DNA of 46,901 bases from Polaromonas sp. Lineage in GTDB: Bacteria; Pseudomonadota; Gammaproteobacteria; Burkholderiales; Burkholderiaceae_C. The stretch covers positions 1 to 46,901 of the forward strand of contig JAIPCZ010000020.1 of assembly GCA_021737975.1 (NCBI GenBank), read 5' to 3'. The translations under genes and the position numbers were made by a program. Shown piece by piece: positions 25,728-34,625 of this stretch. Each line of letters begins with the position of its first letter. Within the stretch, counting starts at the first letter, position 1. A model generated the notes under the pieces. The model did not search any database. It worked only from the letters and a program-made list of their open reading frames with translations, and had not been told where the DNA came from.

Positions 25728-28700
25728 TTAGGCGTGAGTAGCGGTGGCTTCGGTGGACGAGCCTTCGTCGTCGAGCCAGTCGACCTTGGCCATCTTGCGG
25801 ACCACTACAAACTCATCGCGGTTGGTGCCGATGGTTCCGTAGTAGTTGAAGCCGTAGCTGAACTGGGCGTAGCCGCCGATCATGTGGGTGGGCTTGAGCA
25901 CAATCCGTGTCACCGAGTTGTGGATGCCACCGCGCACGCCGGTGATTTCCGAGCCCGGGGTGTTGATGATCTTCTCCTGCGAGTGGTACATCAGCGTCAT
26001 GCCGTTGGGGACACGCTGGCTGACCACCGCACGTGCCGCAATGGCGCCGTTGATGTTGAAGACTTCGATCCAGTCGTTGTCCTCGATGCCGGCGCTCTTG
26101 GCGTCCTCTTCGCTGAGCCAGACCACGCTGCCACCGCGGTTGAGCGTGAGCATCATCAGGTTGTCACTGTAGGTGGAGTGAATGCCCCACTTCTGGTGCG
26201 GCGTGATGAAATTCAGCGCAATTTCCTTGTTGCCATTGGGCTTGATGTTGTGAATGCCGGCGGTGGTCTTCAGGTCCACTGGCGGGCGGTAGCTGCTGAA
26301 GTTTTCTCCAAACGCGGTCATCCAGGGGTGGTCCATGTAGAACTGCTGGCGACCGGTCAGGGTGCGCCATGGGATCATCTCGTGCACATTGGTGTAACCG
26401 GCGTTGTACGAGACGGTCTCACTCTCGATGCCGCTCCAGGTCGGCGAGCTGATGATCTTGCGCGGCTGGGCCTGGATATCGCGGAAACGAATCTTCTCGT
26501 CTTCGCGGTACAGCGCCAGGTGCGTATGGTTGATGCCGGTTTGCTTGCCCAGCGCCTTCCAGGCTTTCACCGCCACGTGGCCGTTGGTCTCGGGAGCCAG
26601 TTGCAGCACCACTTCGCAGGCGTCGATGTCGGTGTCGATCTTGGGCATGCCGCAGGTCACGCCCGCGTCGGTCACCAGGCCGTTGAGCTGTCCGAGTTGG
26701 GTGACCTCGATCTTGGTGTCCCAGCTGATGCCCTTGCCGCCGTTGCCGACCTTGTTCATCAGCGGTCCGAGGGCCGTGAAGCGCTTGTAAAGGTTGGGGT
26801 AGTCCCGTTCCACGACCACCATGTTGGGCGCGGTCTTGCCGGGGATCAGCTCAATCTCGCCTCGCTTCCAGTCCTGCACACCAAAGGGTTGTGCCAGCTC
26901 GGCCGGGGAGTCGTGCATGAGCGGCGACAACACCATCTCGCGCTCGACGCCGAGGTGGCCGACGCAGATCTCGCTGAACTTCTTGGCGAAACCCTTGTAG
27001 ATGTCCCAGTCGCTGCGCGACTGCCAGGCCGGGTCCACCGCGGTGCTCAAGGGGTGGATGAAGGGGTGCATGTCGCTGGTGTTGAGGTCGTTTTTCTCAT
27101 ACCAGGTGGCGGTGGGCAGCACGATGTCGGAGTACAGGCAGGTCGTGCTCATGCGGAAGTCCAGCGTGACGAGCAGGTCGAGTTTGCCCTCGGGCGCCTT
27201 GTCATGCCAGACTACTTCTTCGGGCTTGGCGTCGTCGGTCCCAAGGTCCTTGCCTTGCACACCGTTGCTGGTGCCCAGAAGGTGCTTGAGGAAGTACTCG
27301 TGGCCCTTGCCGCTGGAGCCCAGGATGTTGGAGCGCCAGACGAACATGTTGCGCGGCCAGTTGTCCGGGTGGTCCGGGTCTTCGCAACTCATGGCCTGGC
27401 TACCGTCTTTCAGGCCCTTGACCAGGTAGTCCTTGGGTTCCATGTTGGCGGCTGCCGCATCTTTGACCAACTGCAGCGGGTTTGTCTTGAGTTGGGGCGC
27501 GGAAGGCAACCAGCCCATGCGTTCGGCGCGCACGTTGTAGTCGATCATGCTGCCGCCAAACTTGGACTTGTCGGCCAGCGGGCTCAGCACTTCATCGACG
27601 CCCAGTTTTTCGTAGCGCCATTGGTCGGTGTGGGCGTAGAAGAAGCTGGTGGAGTTCATTTGCCGGGGCGGACGGATCCAGTCGAGCGCAAAGGCCAGCG
27701 CGGTCCAGCCGGTTTGCGGCCGCAGTTTTTCCTGGCCCACGTAGTGCGCCCAGCCGCCACCCGACTGGCCGATACAACCGCACATCATCAGCATGTTGAT
27801 GACGCCGCGGTAGTTCATGTCGGCGTGGTACCAGTGGTTCATGGCGGCACCGATGATCACCATGGACTTGCCATGGGTCTTGTCGGCGTTGTCGGCAAAC
27901 TGGCGCGCCACGGTGATGAGTTGCTCACGCGGCGTGCCCGTGATGCGCTCTTGCCAGGCGGGGGTGTAAGGGGTGTCGTCGTCGAAGTCCCTGGCCGCCA
28001 GTTCCCCGGGCAAACCGCGGGCCACGCCGTAGTTGGCCACCTGCAGATCGAACACGGTGGCCACCAGCGCCTCGCGCTTGTCGCCTTCCTTGCCGAGTGA
28101 AATACGCTGCACCGGCACGGTGCGTACCAGCACGTTGTTGGCGGCATCACCCGTGGCGTTGTTGGGGAAGTTCTCGCTGACGATGCCACCGAAGTAGGGG
28201 AAACCCACCTTGGCGGTCTCAAGGCTGGCGTTTTCGCCCTCCATGACCGTGAGCTTGAGCTTGACATCGGTGCCGTGGCGCGCTTCCTTGGCCTGCAGGT
28301 TCCACTGGCCCTCGTCGGCGCGGCCGTCGGCACCCCAGCGGAACCCGATGGCGCCGTTGGGCAACACCACCTTGCCGTCTTCGTTGAGGGCGACAGTTTT
28401 CCACTCGGGGTTGTTGGCGGCACCAAGCTTGCCGTTGAAGTCGGAGGCGCGCACATAACGGTCGGGCACCATCACCACCTCGCCGTTGGGCAGGGTCTGC
28501 TCTTTGAGCATCACCAGCATGGGCATGTCGGTGTAACGACGCACGTAGTCGTCAAAGTACGTGCTGCGCTCACCCTTGTCGGGGAAGTAGAACTCTTTCA
28601 GGATCACGTGGCCCATGGCCATAGCCACGGCCGCGTCGGTGCCCTGCTTGGGTTTCATCCAGATGTCGGAAAGCTTGGCCACTTCCGAGTAGTCAGGCGT

Positions 28701-29540
28701 GACCGCCACGGTCTTGGTACCTTTGTAGCGCACCTCGGTGAAGAAGTGGGCGTCGGGCGTGCGGGTTTGCGGCACGTTGGAGCCCCAGGCAATGATGAAG
28801 GAGGAGTTGTACCAGTCGGCCGACTCGGGCACGTCGGTTTGCTCGCCCCATATTTGCGGGCTGGCCGGTGGCAGGTCGCAGTACCAGTCATAAAAACTCA
28901 TGCAGACGCCACCAATCAAGCTCAGATAACGGCTGCCGGCGGCATAACTGACCATGGACATGGCTGGAATCGGCGAAAAACCGATGACGCGGTCGGGGCC
29001 GTGTTTCTTGATGGTGTAGATGTTGGCTGCGGCCACCATCTCGTTGACCTCGTCCCAACCCGAGCGCACAAAACCGCCGAGGCCGCGCACGCTTTGGTAA
29101 TCCTTGCGCTTGGCGTCGTCCTGGGCGATCGAGGCCCAGGCATCCACCGGGTCCATCGACAGGCGGGCTTCACGCCAGAGTTTCAGCAGGCGGCCACGCA
29201 CCAGCGGGTACTTGACACGGTTGGCGCTGTACAAATACCAGCTGTAGCTGGCACCGCGAGCGCAGCCGCGCGGTTCGTGGTTGGGCATGTCCCAACGGGT
29301 GCGCGGGTAGTCGGTTTGCTGGGTTTCCCAGGTGACGATGCCGCCCTTGACATAAATTTTCCAGGAGCAGGAACCGGTGCAGTTCACGCCGTGCGTGCTG
29401 CGCACGATTTTGTCGTGCGCCCAGCGGGTGCGGTAAGCGTCTTCCCAGGTGCGGTCTTCCCCCGTGGTGTCACCGTGCTCGCCCGAGAAAGCTTCTTTGG
29501 GTTGCGAGAAATATGTGAGTCGATCAAGAAAGTGGCTCAT
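25728..29540 (-). CDS. narG: Respiratory nitrate reductase, alpha subunit (molybdenum)
   Basis: The protein is 1270 residues from the ATG at 29540, which has AGAGG at a good distance; the frame stays open into the upstream repeat, but that part is not coding. H50, C54 and C58 with a later cysteine bind the FS0 cluster, as in E. coli NarG (H49, C53, C57). The rest is the bis-MGD molybdopterin oxidoreductase fold, with GWAHYVGQEKLRPQTG near 590 and the carboxyl cofactor-cap domain. It reduces nitrate to nitrite in the cytoplasm. It lacks a twin-arginine signal. Long antisense open frames (such as 25701-28100) are shadows of its GC-rich codons. Confidence 0.97.
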   Translation of the reverse strand: MSHFLDRLTYFSQPKEAFSGEHGDTTGEDRTWEDAYRTRWAHDKIVRSTHGVNCTGSCSWKIYVKGGIVTWETQQTDYPRTRWDMPNHEPRGCARGASYSWYLYSANRVKYPLVRGRLLKLWREARLSMDPVDAWASIAQDDAKRKDYQSVRGLGGFVRSGWDEVNEMVAAANIYTIKKHGPDRVIGFSPIPAMSMVSYAAGSRYLSLIGGVCMSFYDWYCDLPPASPQIWGEQTDVPESADWYNSSFIIAWGSNVPQTRTPDAHFFTEVRYKGTKTVAVTPDYSEVAKLSDIWMKPKQGTDAAVAMAMGHVILKEFYFPDKGERSTYFDDYVRRYTDMPMLVMLKEQTLPNGEVVMVPDRYVRASDFNGKLGAANNPEWKTVALNEDGKVVLPNGAIGFRWGADGRADEGQWNLQAKEARHGTDVKLKLTVMEGENASLETAKVGFPYFGGIVSENFPNNATGDAANNVLVRTVPVQRISLGKEGDKREALVATVFDLQVANYGVARGLPGELAARDFDDDTPYTPAWQERITGTPREQLITVARQFADNADKTHGKSMVIIGAAMNHWYHADMNYRGVINMLMMCGCIGQSGGGWAHYVGQEKLRPQTGWTALAFALDWIRPPRQMNSTSFFYAHTDQWRYEKLGVDEVLSPLADKSKFGGSMIDYNVRAERMGWLPSAPQLKTNPLQLVKDAAAANMEPKDYLVKGLKDGSQAMSCEDPDHPDNWPRNMFVWRSNILGSSGKGHEYFLKHLLGTSNGVQGKDLGTDDAKPEEVVWHDKAPEGKLDLLVTLDFRMSTTCLYSDIVLPTATWYEKNDLNTSDMHPFIHPLSTAVDPAWQSRSDWDIYKGFAKKFSEICVGHLGVEREMVLSPLMHDSPAELAQPFGVQDWKRGEIELIPGKTAPNMVVVERDYPNLYKRFTALGPLMNKVGNGGKGISWDTKIEVTQLGQLNGLVTDAGVTCGMPKIDTDIDACEVVLQLAPETNGHVAVKAWKALGKQTGINHTHLALYREDEKIRFRDIQAQPRKIISSPTWSGIESETVSYNAGYTNVHEMIPWRTLTGRQQFYMDHPWMTAFGENFSSYRPPVDLKTTAGIHNIKPNGNKEIALNFITPHQKWGIHSTYSDNLMMLTLNRGGSVVWLSEEDAKSAGIEDNDWIEVFNINGAIAARAVVSQRVPNGMTLMYHSQEKIINTPGSEITGVRGGIHNSVTRIVLKPTHMIGGYAQFSYGFNYYGTIGTNRDEFVVVRKMAKVDWLDDEGSSTEATATHA

Positions 29541-29578
29541 GGATGACCTCTTTAAGAAAATTTTTTGTTGATTTCTTG

Positions 29579-29652
29579 TTGTCATGCCGGACCCGATCCG
29601 GCATCCCTGCCTACAGGAATTCATGGATTGCGGATCAAGTCCGCAATGACAA
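29579..29652. repeat. Paired-hairpin intergenic repeat between narK2 and narG
   Basis: TTGTCAT at 29579 and ATGACAA ending at 29652 close an imperfect inverted repeat of about 74 bases. Each half folds on its own: TGCCGGA-N5-TCCGGCA at 29585-29603 and TTGCGGA-N5-TCCGCAA in 29628-29646. Short repeats with a GTCATTGCGGACTTGATCCG-like core occur many times in some proteobacterial genomes. Here the repeat lies in the 121-base gap within the nar transcript and may stabilise or partly terminate it. Confidence 0.7.
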
Positions 29653-29661
29653 CCAGGGCGT

Positions 29662-31290
29662 TTAGGGGTTTTTGATTTCCGAGCCGCTGCGCAGATAGAA
29701 CCACCAGTTCAGGAAAAGGCACAGGGCGTAAAAAATGGCAAAACCGTACATGGCCGTTTGCGGTGTACCGGCCTTGATCTGGGCGCCAATCACCACCGGG
29801 GCAATGAAGGCGCCGTAAGCCGCCACCGCAGAGGTCCAACCCAGCACCGGGCCCGCTTGCTGGCGGTCAAAAATGACACCAATGGTGCGAAAGGTGGAAC
29901 CATTGCCGATGCCGCTGGCGGCAAACAACAGCACAAACAGCCACATGAAGGTGGAAAAATACTGCTCTGGCGAGGCCGATCCGTAGGCCTGCATCATCAC
30001 GTAGCCAACTCCGGTCGAGGCGCCTACCATGACGGCCGAGATCACCTGGGTCACGATGGAGCCGCCCACCTTGTCAGAGATCCAGCCGCCCACCGGGCGA
30101 ATCAGGGCGCCGACAAACGGGCCGATCCAAGCGTAGGTGAGGGCGGATGGCGCGTTCGGATTTTTCAGGGTGTGCTGCATGATCCCGGCGGCGTCGGGCA
30201 CGTGACTGATGCCAAAGATCACGGTGATCGACAGCGGCAAGGCCATCGAGAAGCCGATGAAAGAGCCGAAGGTCACGATGTAGAGCAGCGTCATGGACCA
30301 CGTGTGCTTGTTTTTGAAAATCTCAAACTGTTTTGCAATGTTGCCCTTCATCTCGCCAAATGCCGCGAGCCGCATGGCCATCAGGGTGGCGACGATGGTC
30401 AGTGGCAAGGCCACCCACATGTTGAGCAGTCCCAGGCCAGTGGGGGCTGGCAGGTACAGGTACAGCCCCAGGCCACCAATCAGGCAGGTGATGCCCCACA
30501 GGTACAGGATCTTGGCAAATGCGGCAAGAGTGCCGCCGTAGTTGGGTGAGAGCGGCAGCAGGTTGTTCATGCCAAACCAGGCCGCAACCACCAGCGGCAG
30601 CAAAATGGCGGCCCAGATGAAGCCGGCGTTTTGAATGAAGGTGGGGGTGCCCGCAAGAATCTTGCCCATGATCCAGCCGCTGTCCTTGGTCAGCACCATC
30701 GAGCCACCGCCGACAGCGCCAAACAGGCCAACCGTCATAACCAGGGGAATCAGCACCTGCATGGTGGTGACACCAAAATTGCCCAGGCCGGCGTTCAGGC
30801 CCAGCCCGGTGCCTTGCAAGCGCTTGGGGTAAAAGCCGGAAATGTTGGACATCGAGCAGGCGAAATTGCCGCCACCAATGCCGCTCAGGAAGGCGCAGGC
30901 CTGGAACACCCACAAAGGTGTGCTGGTGTCCTGCAGCGCAATGCCGGTCCACACCGCCGGAATCATCAGCAGCGCCGAGGTCAGGAAGATGGTGTTGCGC
31001 CCGCCTGACAGGCGGATGAAGAAGGACGCCGGAATGCGGAAGGTGGCACCCATCAAGCCCGCGATGGCGGTCAGGGTGAACATTTCGGCAGGCTTGAACG
31101 GAAAGCCGAGGTTGAGCATCTGCACGGTGATGATGCCCCACATCGCCCACACGGCGAAGGCCACCAGCAGATTGGGGATGGAAATCCAGAGGTTGCGGCT
31201 GGCGATGCGCTTGCCTGTGGTTTCCCAGAACTGGGCGTCTTCCGGGCGCCAGTCGGCGATGTCTGTGCCAGATGCTTTTGTATTGCTCAT
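29662..31290 (-). CDS. narK2: Nitrate/nitrite transporter NarK2 type
   Basis: A 542-residue major facilitator with twelve membrane spans. The amino end carries a polar tail of about 35 residues (WRPEDAQFWETTGKRIASRN), which is the mark of the NarK2/NarK nitrate-nitrite antiporter form. Nitrate-signature glycine blocks are seen, for example GIGGGNFACSMSNISGFYP near residue 138 and the matching block near 425. It exports nitrite in exchange for nitrate during respiration. It follows narK1 by eight bases, so the two transporters are made together; narG follows after the repeat. The number given follows the usual K1-K2 order. Confidence 0.92.
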   Translation of the reverse strand: MSNTKASGTDIADWRPEDAQFWETTGKRIASRNLWISIPNLLVAFAVWAMWGIITVQMLNLGFPFKPAEMFTLTAIAGLMGATFRIPASFFIRLSGGRNTIFLTSALLMIPAVWTGIALQDTSTPLWVFQACAFLSGIGGGNFACSMSNISGFYPKRLQGTGLGLNAGLGNFGVTTMQVLIPLVMTVGLFGAVGGGSMVLTKDSGWIMGKILAGTPTFIQNAGFIWAAILLPLVVAAWFGMNNLLPLSPNYGGTLAAFAKILYLWGITCLIGGLGLYLYLPAPTGLGLLNMWVALPLTIVATLMAMRLAAFGEMKGNIAKQFEIFKNKHTWSMTLLYIVTFGSFIGFSMALPLSITVIFGISHVPDAAGIMQHTLKNPNAPSALTYAWIGPFVGALIRPVGGWISDKVGGSIVTQVISAVMVGASTGVGYVMMQAYGSASPEQYFSTFMWLFVLLFAASGIGNGSTFRTIGVIFDRQQAGPVLGWTSAVAAYGAFIAPVVIGAQIKAGTPQTAMYGFAIFYALCLFLNWWFYLRSGSEIKNP

Positions 31291-31298
31291 AGGTTCTT

Positions 31299-32567
31299 TC
31301 AGTTGGAAATAATTTGTGCGGTGATCTCAGGCGGGCTCTTGTGGGCCATGTACTCCTTGGCGCGCACTTCGGTCCAGTACATCCAGATCAGCGACACCCA
31401 GACCACGCCGTACATCAGCATGAAGGCGCTGGAGCGGATGCCGGTCAGATCCATCAGGGCGCCGAACATGATGGGCAGCAGAAAGCCCCCCATGCCGCCG
31501 GCCAGACCAACGATGCCGCTGATGGTGCCAATGTTGTCGGGATAGTCGTCACTGATGTATTTGAAGACGCTGGCCTTGCCGAAGGCCCAGGCAATGCCCA
31601 GCGTGAACATCAGCAGCGTGAACAGGTAGACGTTCAGGCCGATGTGAAAGGTTTTGGGACCATCGACGGTGGCGATGGTGAAATCCGTTTGCGGGTAGCT
31701 CAACAAGAACAGGCAGATCCAACTCACCCACAGCACCCACCAGGTCATGGCATGGGCGCCGTATTTGTCTGACAGCCACCCACCCACGGCGCGCAGCACA
31801 CCGCCGGGCAGCGAGAAGCAGGCCGCCAGCAGGGCCGCGGTGCGGATGTCCAGGCCAAACTCGCCCACGTAGTACTGCACCATCCACAGTGACAGTGCCA
31901 CGTAGCCGCCAAACACAATGCTGTAGTACTGGCAGTATTTGATGACTCTCGGGTCTTTCAGCGACTTGAGCTGGTCGCGAAACTTGACATGGCTCGGAAC
32001 GAGGTGGGACGGGTCACTGTGGCTGAAAAACCAGAACAGAATCACCGTGCCCAGCATGATGGCGGCGTACACCTGCGGCACCATGGTCCAGCCATACCCA
32101 ATCACCAGGGCCGGCGCCAGAAACTTGTTGACGGCCGCACCCGAGTTGCCGGCACCGTAAATGCCCATGGCGAAACCCTGCTGGTTTTTAGGGAACCAGC
32201 GCGCCACGTAAGGCGTGCCCACCGAGAACGAGCCACCTGCGAGACCCACGAAGAGACCGATGGTCAGGTACTGCCAGAATTCCGTTGCATACGACATCAG
32301 CCAGATCGCCGGCACGGTCGACGCCATCAGCAAGGTCATCACGATGCGTCCGCCAAACTTGTCGGTCCAGATGCCCAGCGGGACCCGGATCAGCGAGCCG
32401 GTCAGCACCGGTGTGGCCATCAGCAAACCGAACTGGGTCGAGTTGAGGTCGAGTGTTTTCTTGATCGGAATGCCGATCACGGCAAACATCATCCACACCA
32501 TGAAGCACACGGTGAAGGCGAAGGTGCTTACGATCAGCACCGAGAGGGCTTGCCCTTTCTTGGTCAT
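31299..32567 (-). CDS. narK1: Nitrate transporter NarK1 type (nitrate/proton symporter)
   Basis: The protein is 422 residues from the ATG at 32567, behind AAAGGAG. It is a twelve-span major facilitator with nitrate-signature block GLAGGSFSVGTPYVARWFP near residue 107. It is shorter than NarK2, without the polar amino tail, as in the NarK1 class that imports nitrate with protons before nitrite builds up for exchange. It is the first gene of the nar operon. The 373-base region upstream holds a palindrome suitable for NarL; no clear FNR box was found there. Confidence 0.92.
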   Translation of the reverse strand: MTKKGQALSVLIVSTFAFTVCFMVWMMFAVIGIPIKKTLDLNSTQFGLLMATPVLTGSLIRVPLGIWTDKFGGRIVMTLLMASTVPAIWLMSYATEFWQYLTIGLFVGLAGGSFSVGTPYVARWFPKNQQGFAMGIYGAGNSGAAVNKFLAPALVIGYGWTMVPQVYAAIMLGTVILFWFFSHSDPSHLVPSHVKFRDQLKSLKDPRVIKYCQYYSIVFGGYVALSLWMVQYYVGEFGLDIRTAALLAACFSLPGGVLRAVGGWLSDKYGAHAMTWWVLWVSWICLFLLSYPQTDFTIATVDGPKTFHIGLNVYLFTLLMFTLGIAWAFGKASVFKYISDDYPDNIGTISGIVGLAGGMGGFLLPIMFGALMDLTGIRSSAFMLMYGVVWVSLIWMYWTEVRAKEYMAHKSPPEITAQIISN

Positions 32568-32677
32568 ATCAAAAACTCCTTTTTGTATGGCAAGACTGTA
32601 GGTTTGACGGCGCTTTTCGGGTATCCCTCTGTGGAACGTGTATGAGCAGAATTTGGAACTATGAGCCAATCGAAGGG

Positions 32678-32697
32678 ACTAGTTCTGAAGAACTAGT
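32678..32697 (-). promoter_or_regulatory. Perfect palindrome with NarL 7-2-7 geometry before narK1
   Basis: ACTAGTTCT-GA-AGAACTAGT is a perfect 9-2-9 palindrome, 111-130 bases upstream of the narK1 ATG. The central TAGTTCT-GA-AGAACTA has the inverted 7-2-7 form of NarL/NarP sites; each heptamer matches TACYYMT at six of seven positions. A smaller palindrome GTTC-CA-GAAC lies at 32722-32731. The rest of the gene-free stretch 32568-32940 shows no convincing gene. Confidence 0.5.
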
Positions 32698-32940
32698 GAC
32701 AGGAGTTTGGGGGTGGGTCTTGTTCCAGAACTTATGGCGCTGCCCTGGCCATTGACTACGTGCAGTGTGCGACCGGTGCCATCGTGATTGACTTTGCCCG
32801 CAGCTGACAGACCGGGCGCCGGCCGAGGCTCAGCGGCCCTCATGAAACCTGCGCTGAGTCATGGTGCGATTCCCCAAGCCACTGTGCAACGGAGGGACTG
32901 CTTCTGGGGCAAGGGCCTGCTGAGGCCGCCCGCCAACGGT

Positions 32941-34134
32941 TCAACCGTCCTTGCTGTCCGGCCGCGCGCTGACCAGCCACGGCGTGTATTGCCACAGGTA
33001 AATCAGGAAAGCGGCGCTCCAGGCGGCGGCTGAGGTCACCAAGCCGCTGATGTAAAAGGACGGCGCCAGCAAGGGCAGCAGCACGCGCAGAACGGCGGCC
33101 AGCATGATCAGCCCATAGATCGCCATCTCGGGCGCATCGGCCGTCAAGGGCCGGCCGGTATGCCCGCGCGCGGTGCGGGTCATCATGCCCAGGATCAAGC
33201 CGCCGGTGGCGCCAACACCCAGCGCATGGACCCCGAGCGATGTTGTGACCAGGCCCAACTGCGCCAGCGCCAGCAAGCCCAAGCCCAGAGTCAGCCAAAG
33301 GTGGGCCGCGTGCAAGATCCACAAAATGGGGCGGCCACGCGTGGCCAGCGGGTGCCAGCGCAACTGGCGCACCAGGTTCAGCACAAAGGCCAGTCCCAAT
33401 GCTGCAGCGGCCAGGCCCCTGTGCCAGCCGGTCACCCACAGCGCCATGCCCACCACGATGGTCGCCAGCGCAACGAGTTCCAGCCGGGGCAGGGTGACGA
33501 TTTTGAGGTTCGGCAGGGCGCTGGTGGTGAAGAAGGGCACCACGCGCCCGGCCATCACACATTCAATGATGACCACAAAACCTAAAGCGGTATACAAACT
33601 GCGCATCGGGTCGAGGTCAATCAGGCCGTTGACTGCCAGGTGGAAGCCCAGGTTCACCCCTGTCAGCAGCAGCAATATGAGCGCCAGCGGCACATTGCGC
33701 CAGTTGCGTGAGCGGACCAACAAGCGCAAAAATACCAGCCCGACGATGGGCAGGAGTGCCAGGTCCAGCACGGCAAATAGCGCATAGGGCGCTGCCAGCG
33801 ACGCCACGCGGGCGCTGAGCCACAGCAAAAACAAGGCCCCCAAAGCCGGCCCGCGCGGGGTCTGCAAACCGGTCCAGCTTTTGCCCGCGGTCAGCAGAAA
33901 ACCCACGATCACCGCGATGGCAAAGCCAAACAGCATTTCATGGGCGTGCCAAAGCAGGGGCTGCGGCGCGGGTTGCCAACTGACCGCGCCAAGAAATACC
34001 GCCACCCAGAGCGGCACGATCAGCGCCGCCAGCATGGCCGCACCGAGGTAAAACGGGCGAAAAGCCAGCCGCAGCAGGGGCATGCCGCTGGGTGCGGCCG
34101 GTGCAGGAGTGTTGTTGAGGATCGGGAGTGTCAT
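32941..34134 (-). CDS. nnrS: NnrS family haem/copper membrane protein
   Basis: The protein is 397 residues from the ATG at 34134, which overlaps the stop of the DUF3079 gene in ATGA. It has about twelve hydrophobic spans. Conserved features of NnrS are LWHAHEMLFGF near residue 62, GRVVPFFTTSAL near residue 207, HAAHLWLTLGLGLLA, and GLILGMMTRTARGHTGRPL near residue 316, which supply histidines for haem and copper. NnrS is part of many NO regulons and protects cells against nitrosative stress when iron pools are disturbed; its chemistry is not settled. Control by NsrR is likely through the operator at 34656-34678. Confidence 0.92.
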   Translation of the reverse strand: MTLPILNNTPAPAAPSGMPLLRLAFRPFYLGAAMLAALIVPLWVAVFLGAVSWQPAPQPLLWHAHEMLFGFAIAVIVGFLLTAGKSWTGLQTPRGPALGALFLLWLSARVASLAAPYALFAVLDLALLPIVGLVFLRLLVRSRNWRNVPLALILLLLTGVNLGFHLAVNGLIDLDPMRSLYTALGFVVIIECVMAGRVVPFFTTSALPNLKIVTLPRLELVALATIVVGMALWVTGWHRGLAAAALGLAFVLNLVRQLRWHPLATRGRPILWILHAAHLWLTLGLGLLALAQLGLVTTSLGVHALGVGATGGLILGMMTRTARGHTGRPLTADAPEMAIYGLIMLAAVLRVLLPLLAPSFYISGLVTSAAAWSAAFLIYLWQYTPWLVSARPDSKDG

Positions 34135-34358
34135 GCGGGGTGCCTCGTGGGGTAGTCTGTCGGATCGCCTGGGGCGGTGGGCGGCTTGGCGGGTGCGAAC
34201 TGCCGCTCGCCCCAGGCAAGCCAGTCGTCGCCAAACAATTCGGACGGATGCGGCGAGCGCTCGTTGGCGCAGGCCATGGCCGTGATGGCACAAAATTGGT
34301 CGCAGCCCCAGCAAATGCGCTCCGGGTTGGCCGGGTGGAGGGGGAATTTTTTGGCCAT
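34131..34358 (-). CDS. DUF3079 family small cysteine protein
   Basis: The 75-residue protein starts MAKKFPLHPANPERICWGC and carries C16, C19, C23 and C30, followed by the conserved HPSELFGDDW. This is the look of DUF3079, whose function is unknown. The cysteines could bind zinc or an iron-sulfur cluster. The gene starts five bases after the mini-CcoG stop and overlaps nnrS by four bases, so it is made with NnrS under the probable control of NsrR. A role in handling NO-damaged metal centres is a guess from location. The proline-rich tail is probably disordered. Confidence 0.8.
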   Translation of the reverse strand: MAKKFPLHPANPERICWGCDQFCAITAMACANERSPHPSELFGDDWLAWGERQFAPAKPPTAPGDPTDYPTRHPA

Positions 34359-34363
34359 AACGC

Positions 34364-34567
34364 TTAGCAGGGAATGAGAAAAGTCGATTTTTCTTCGACG
34401 ATCACGGTGGTAAAAAAATGCGTCAGCGCTGCAAGAACCGGCAAAAGTGCCAAATAGGTCAGGTCCTGCGCATGCAACACCAGGCCAAATATAAAAAACC
34501 GGCGGGCCACCGTGCCAATTGGGGTGGGCTGGATCGGAATGATCTTTTGGGTGAGCGGTTTTTTCAT
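34364..34567 (-). CDS. Single-span small protein resembling a fragment of CcoG
   Basis: The 67-residue protein has one clear membrane span (about residues 38-56). Residues 22-58 resemble the segment before the first cluster motif of CcoG: RRFFIFGLVLHAQDLTYL here against RRFYIFGLVLYPQDFIYL in the full-length CcoG encoded at 44566-46002. The following CcoG part (WCGFACPQT) is absent and the frame stops 14 residues later. No further remnant follows, since the DUF3079 gene begins five bases on. It is first in the NsrR-linked nnrS operon. It may be a true small membrane protein derived from CcoG or a decayed copy. The ribosome site before the ATG is weak. Confidence 0.6.
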   Translation of the reverse strand: MKKPLTQKIIPIQPTPIGTVARRFFIFGLVLHAQDLTYLALLPVLAALTHFFTTVIVEEKSTFLIPC

Positions 34568-34625
34568 CAGTTTCGAGCTACGCCGGTGGGTCGCGGTTCC
34601 AGCGTGTGTGCCGTGCTTAAAGAGG

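Noticed and set aside
24334..25731. 465-codon open frame on the plus strand over narH
   Set aside because: Antisense shadow of narH with its four cluster motifs; composition is low-complexity (Val, His, Ala, Gly).
25701..28100. 799-codon open frame on the plus strand antisense to narG
   Set aside because: It mirrors the codons of narG, whose conserved family motifs lie on the other strand. Such shadows are common in GC-rich genes; it has no recognisable motif or ribosome site.
28275..29546. 423-codon open frame on the plus strand over the narG 5' part
   Set aside because: Same reason: antisense shadow of a clearly coding gene.
32568..32700. FNR/DNR box in the narK1 promoter
   Set aside because: Scanned both strands; the best candidates match only about half of the consensus. 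A nar operon would be expected to have one, so a diverged site may have been missed.
32691..32855. 54-codon minus-strand frame in the gap between nnrS and narK1
   Set aside because: No ribosome site, low-complexity translation and no family resemblance.
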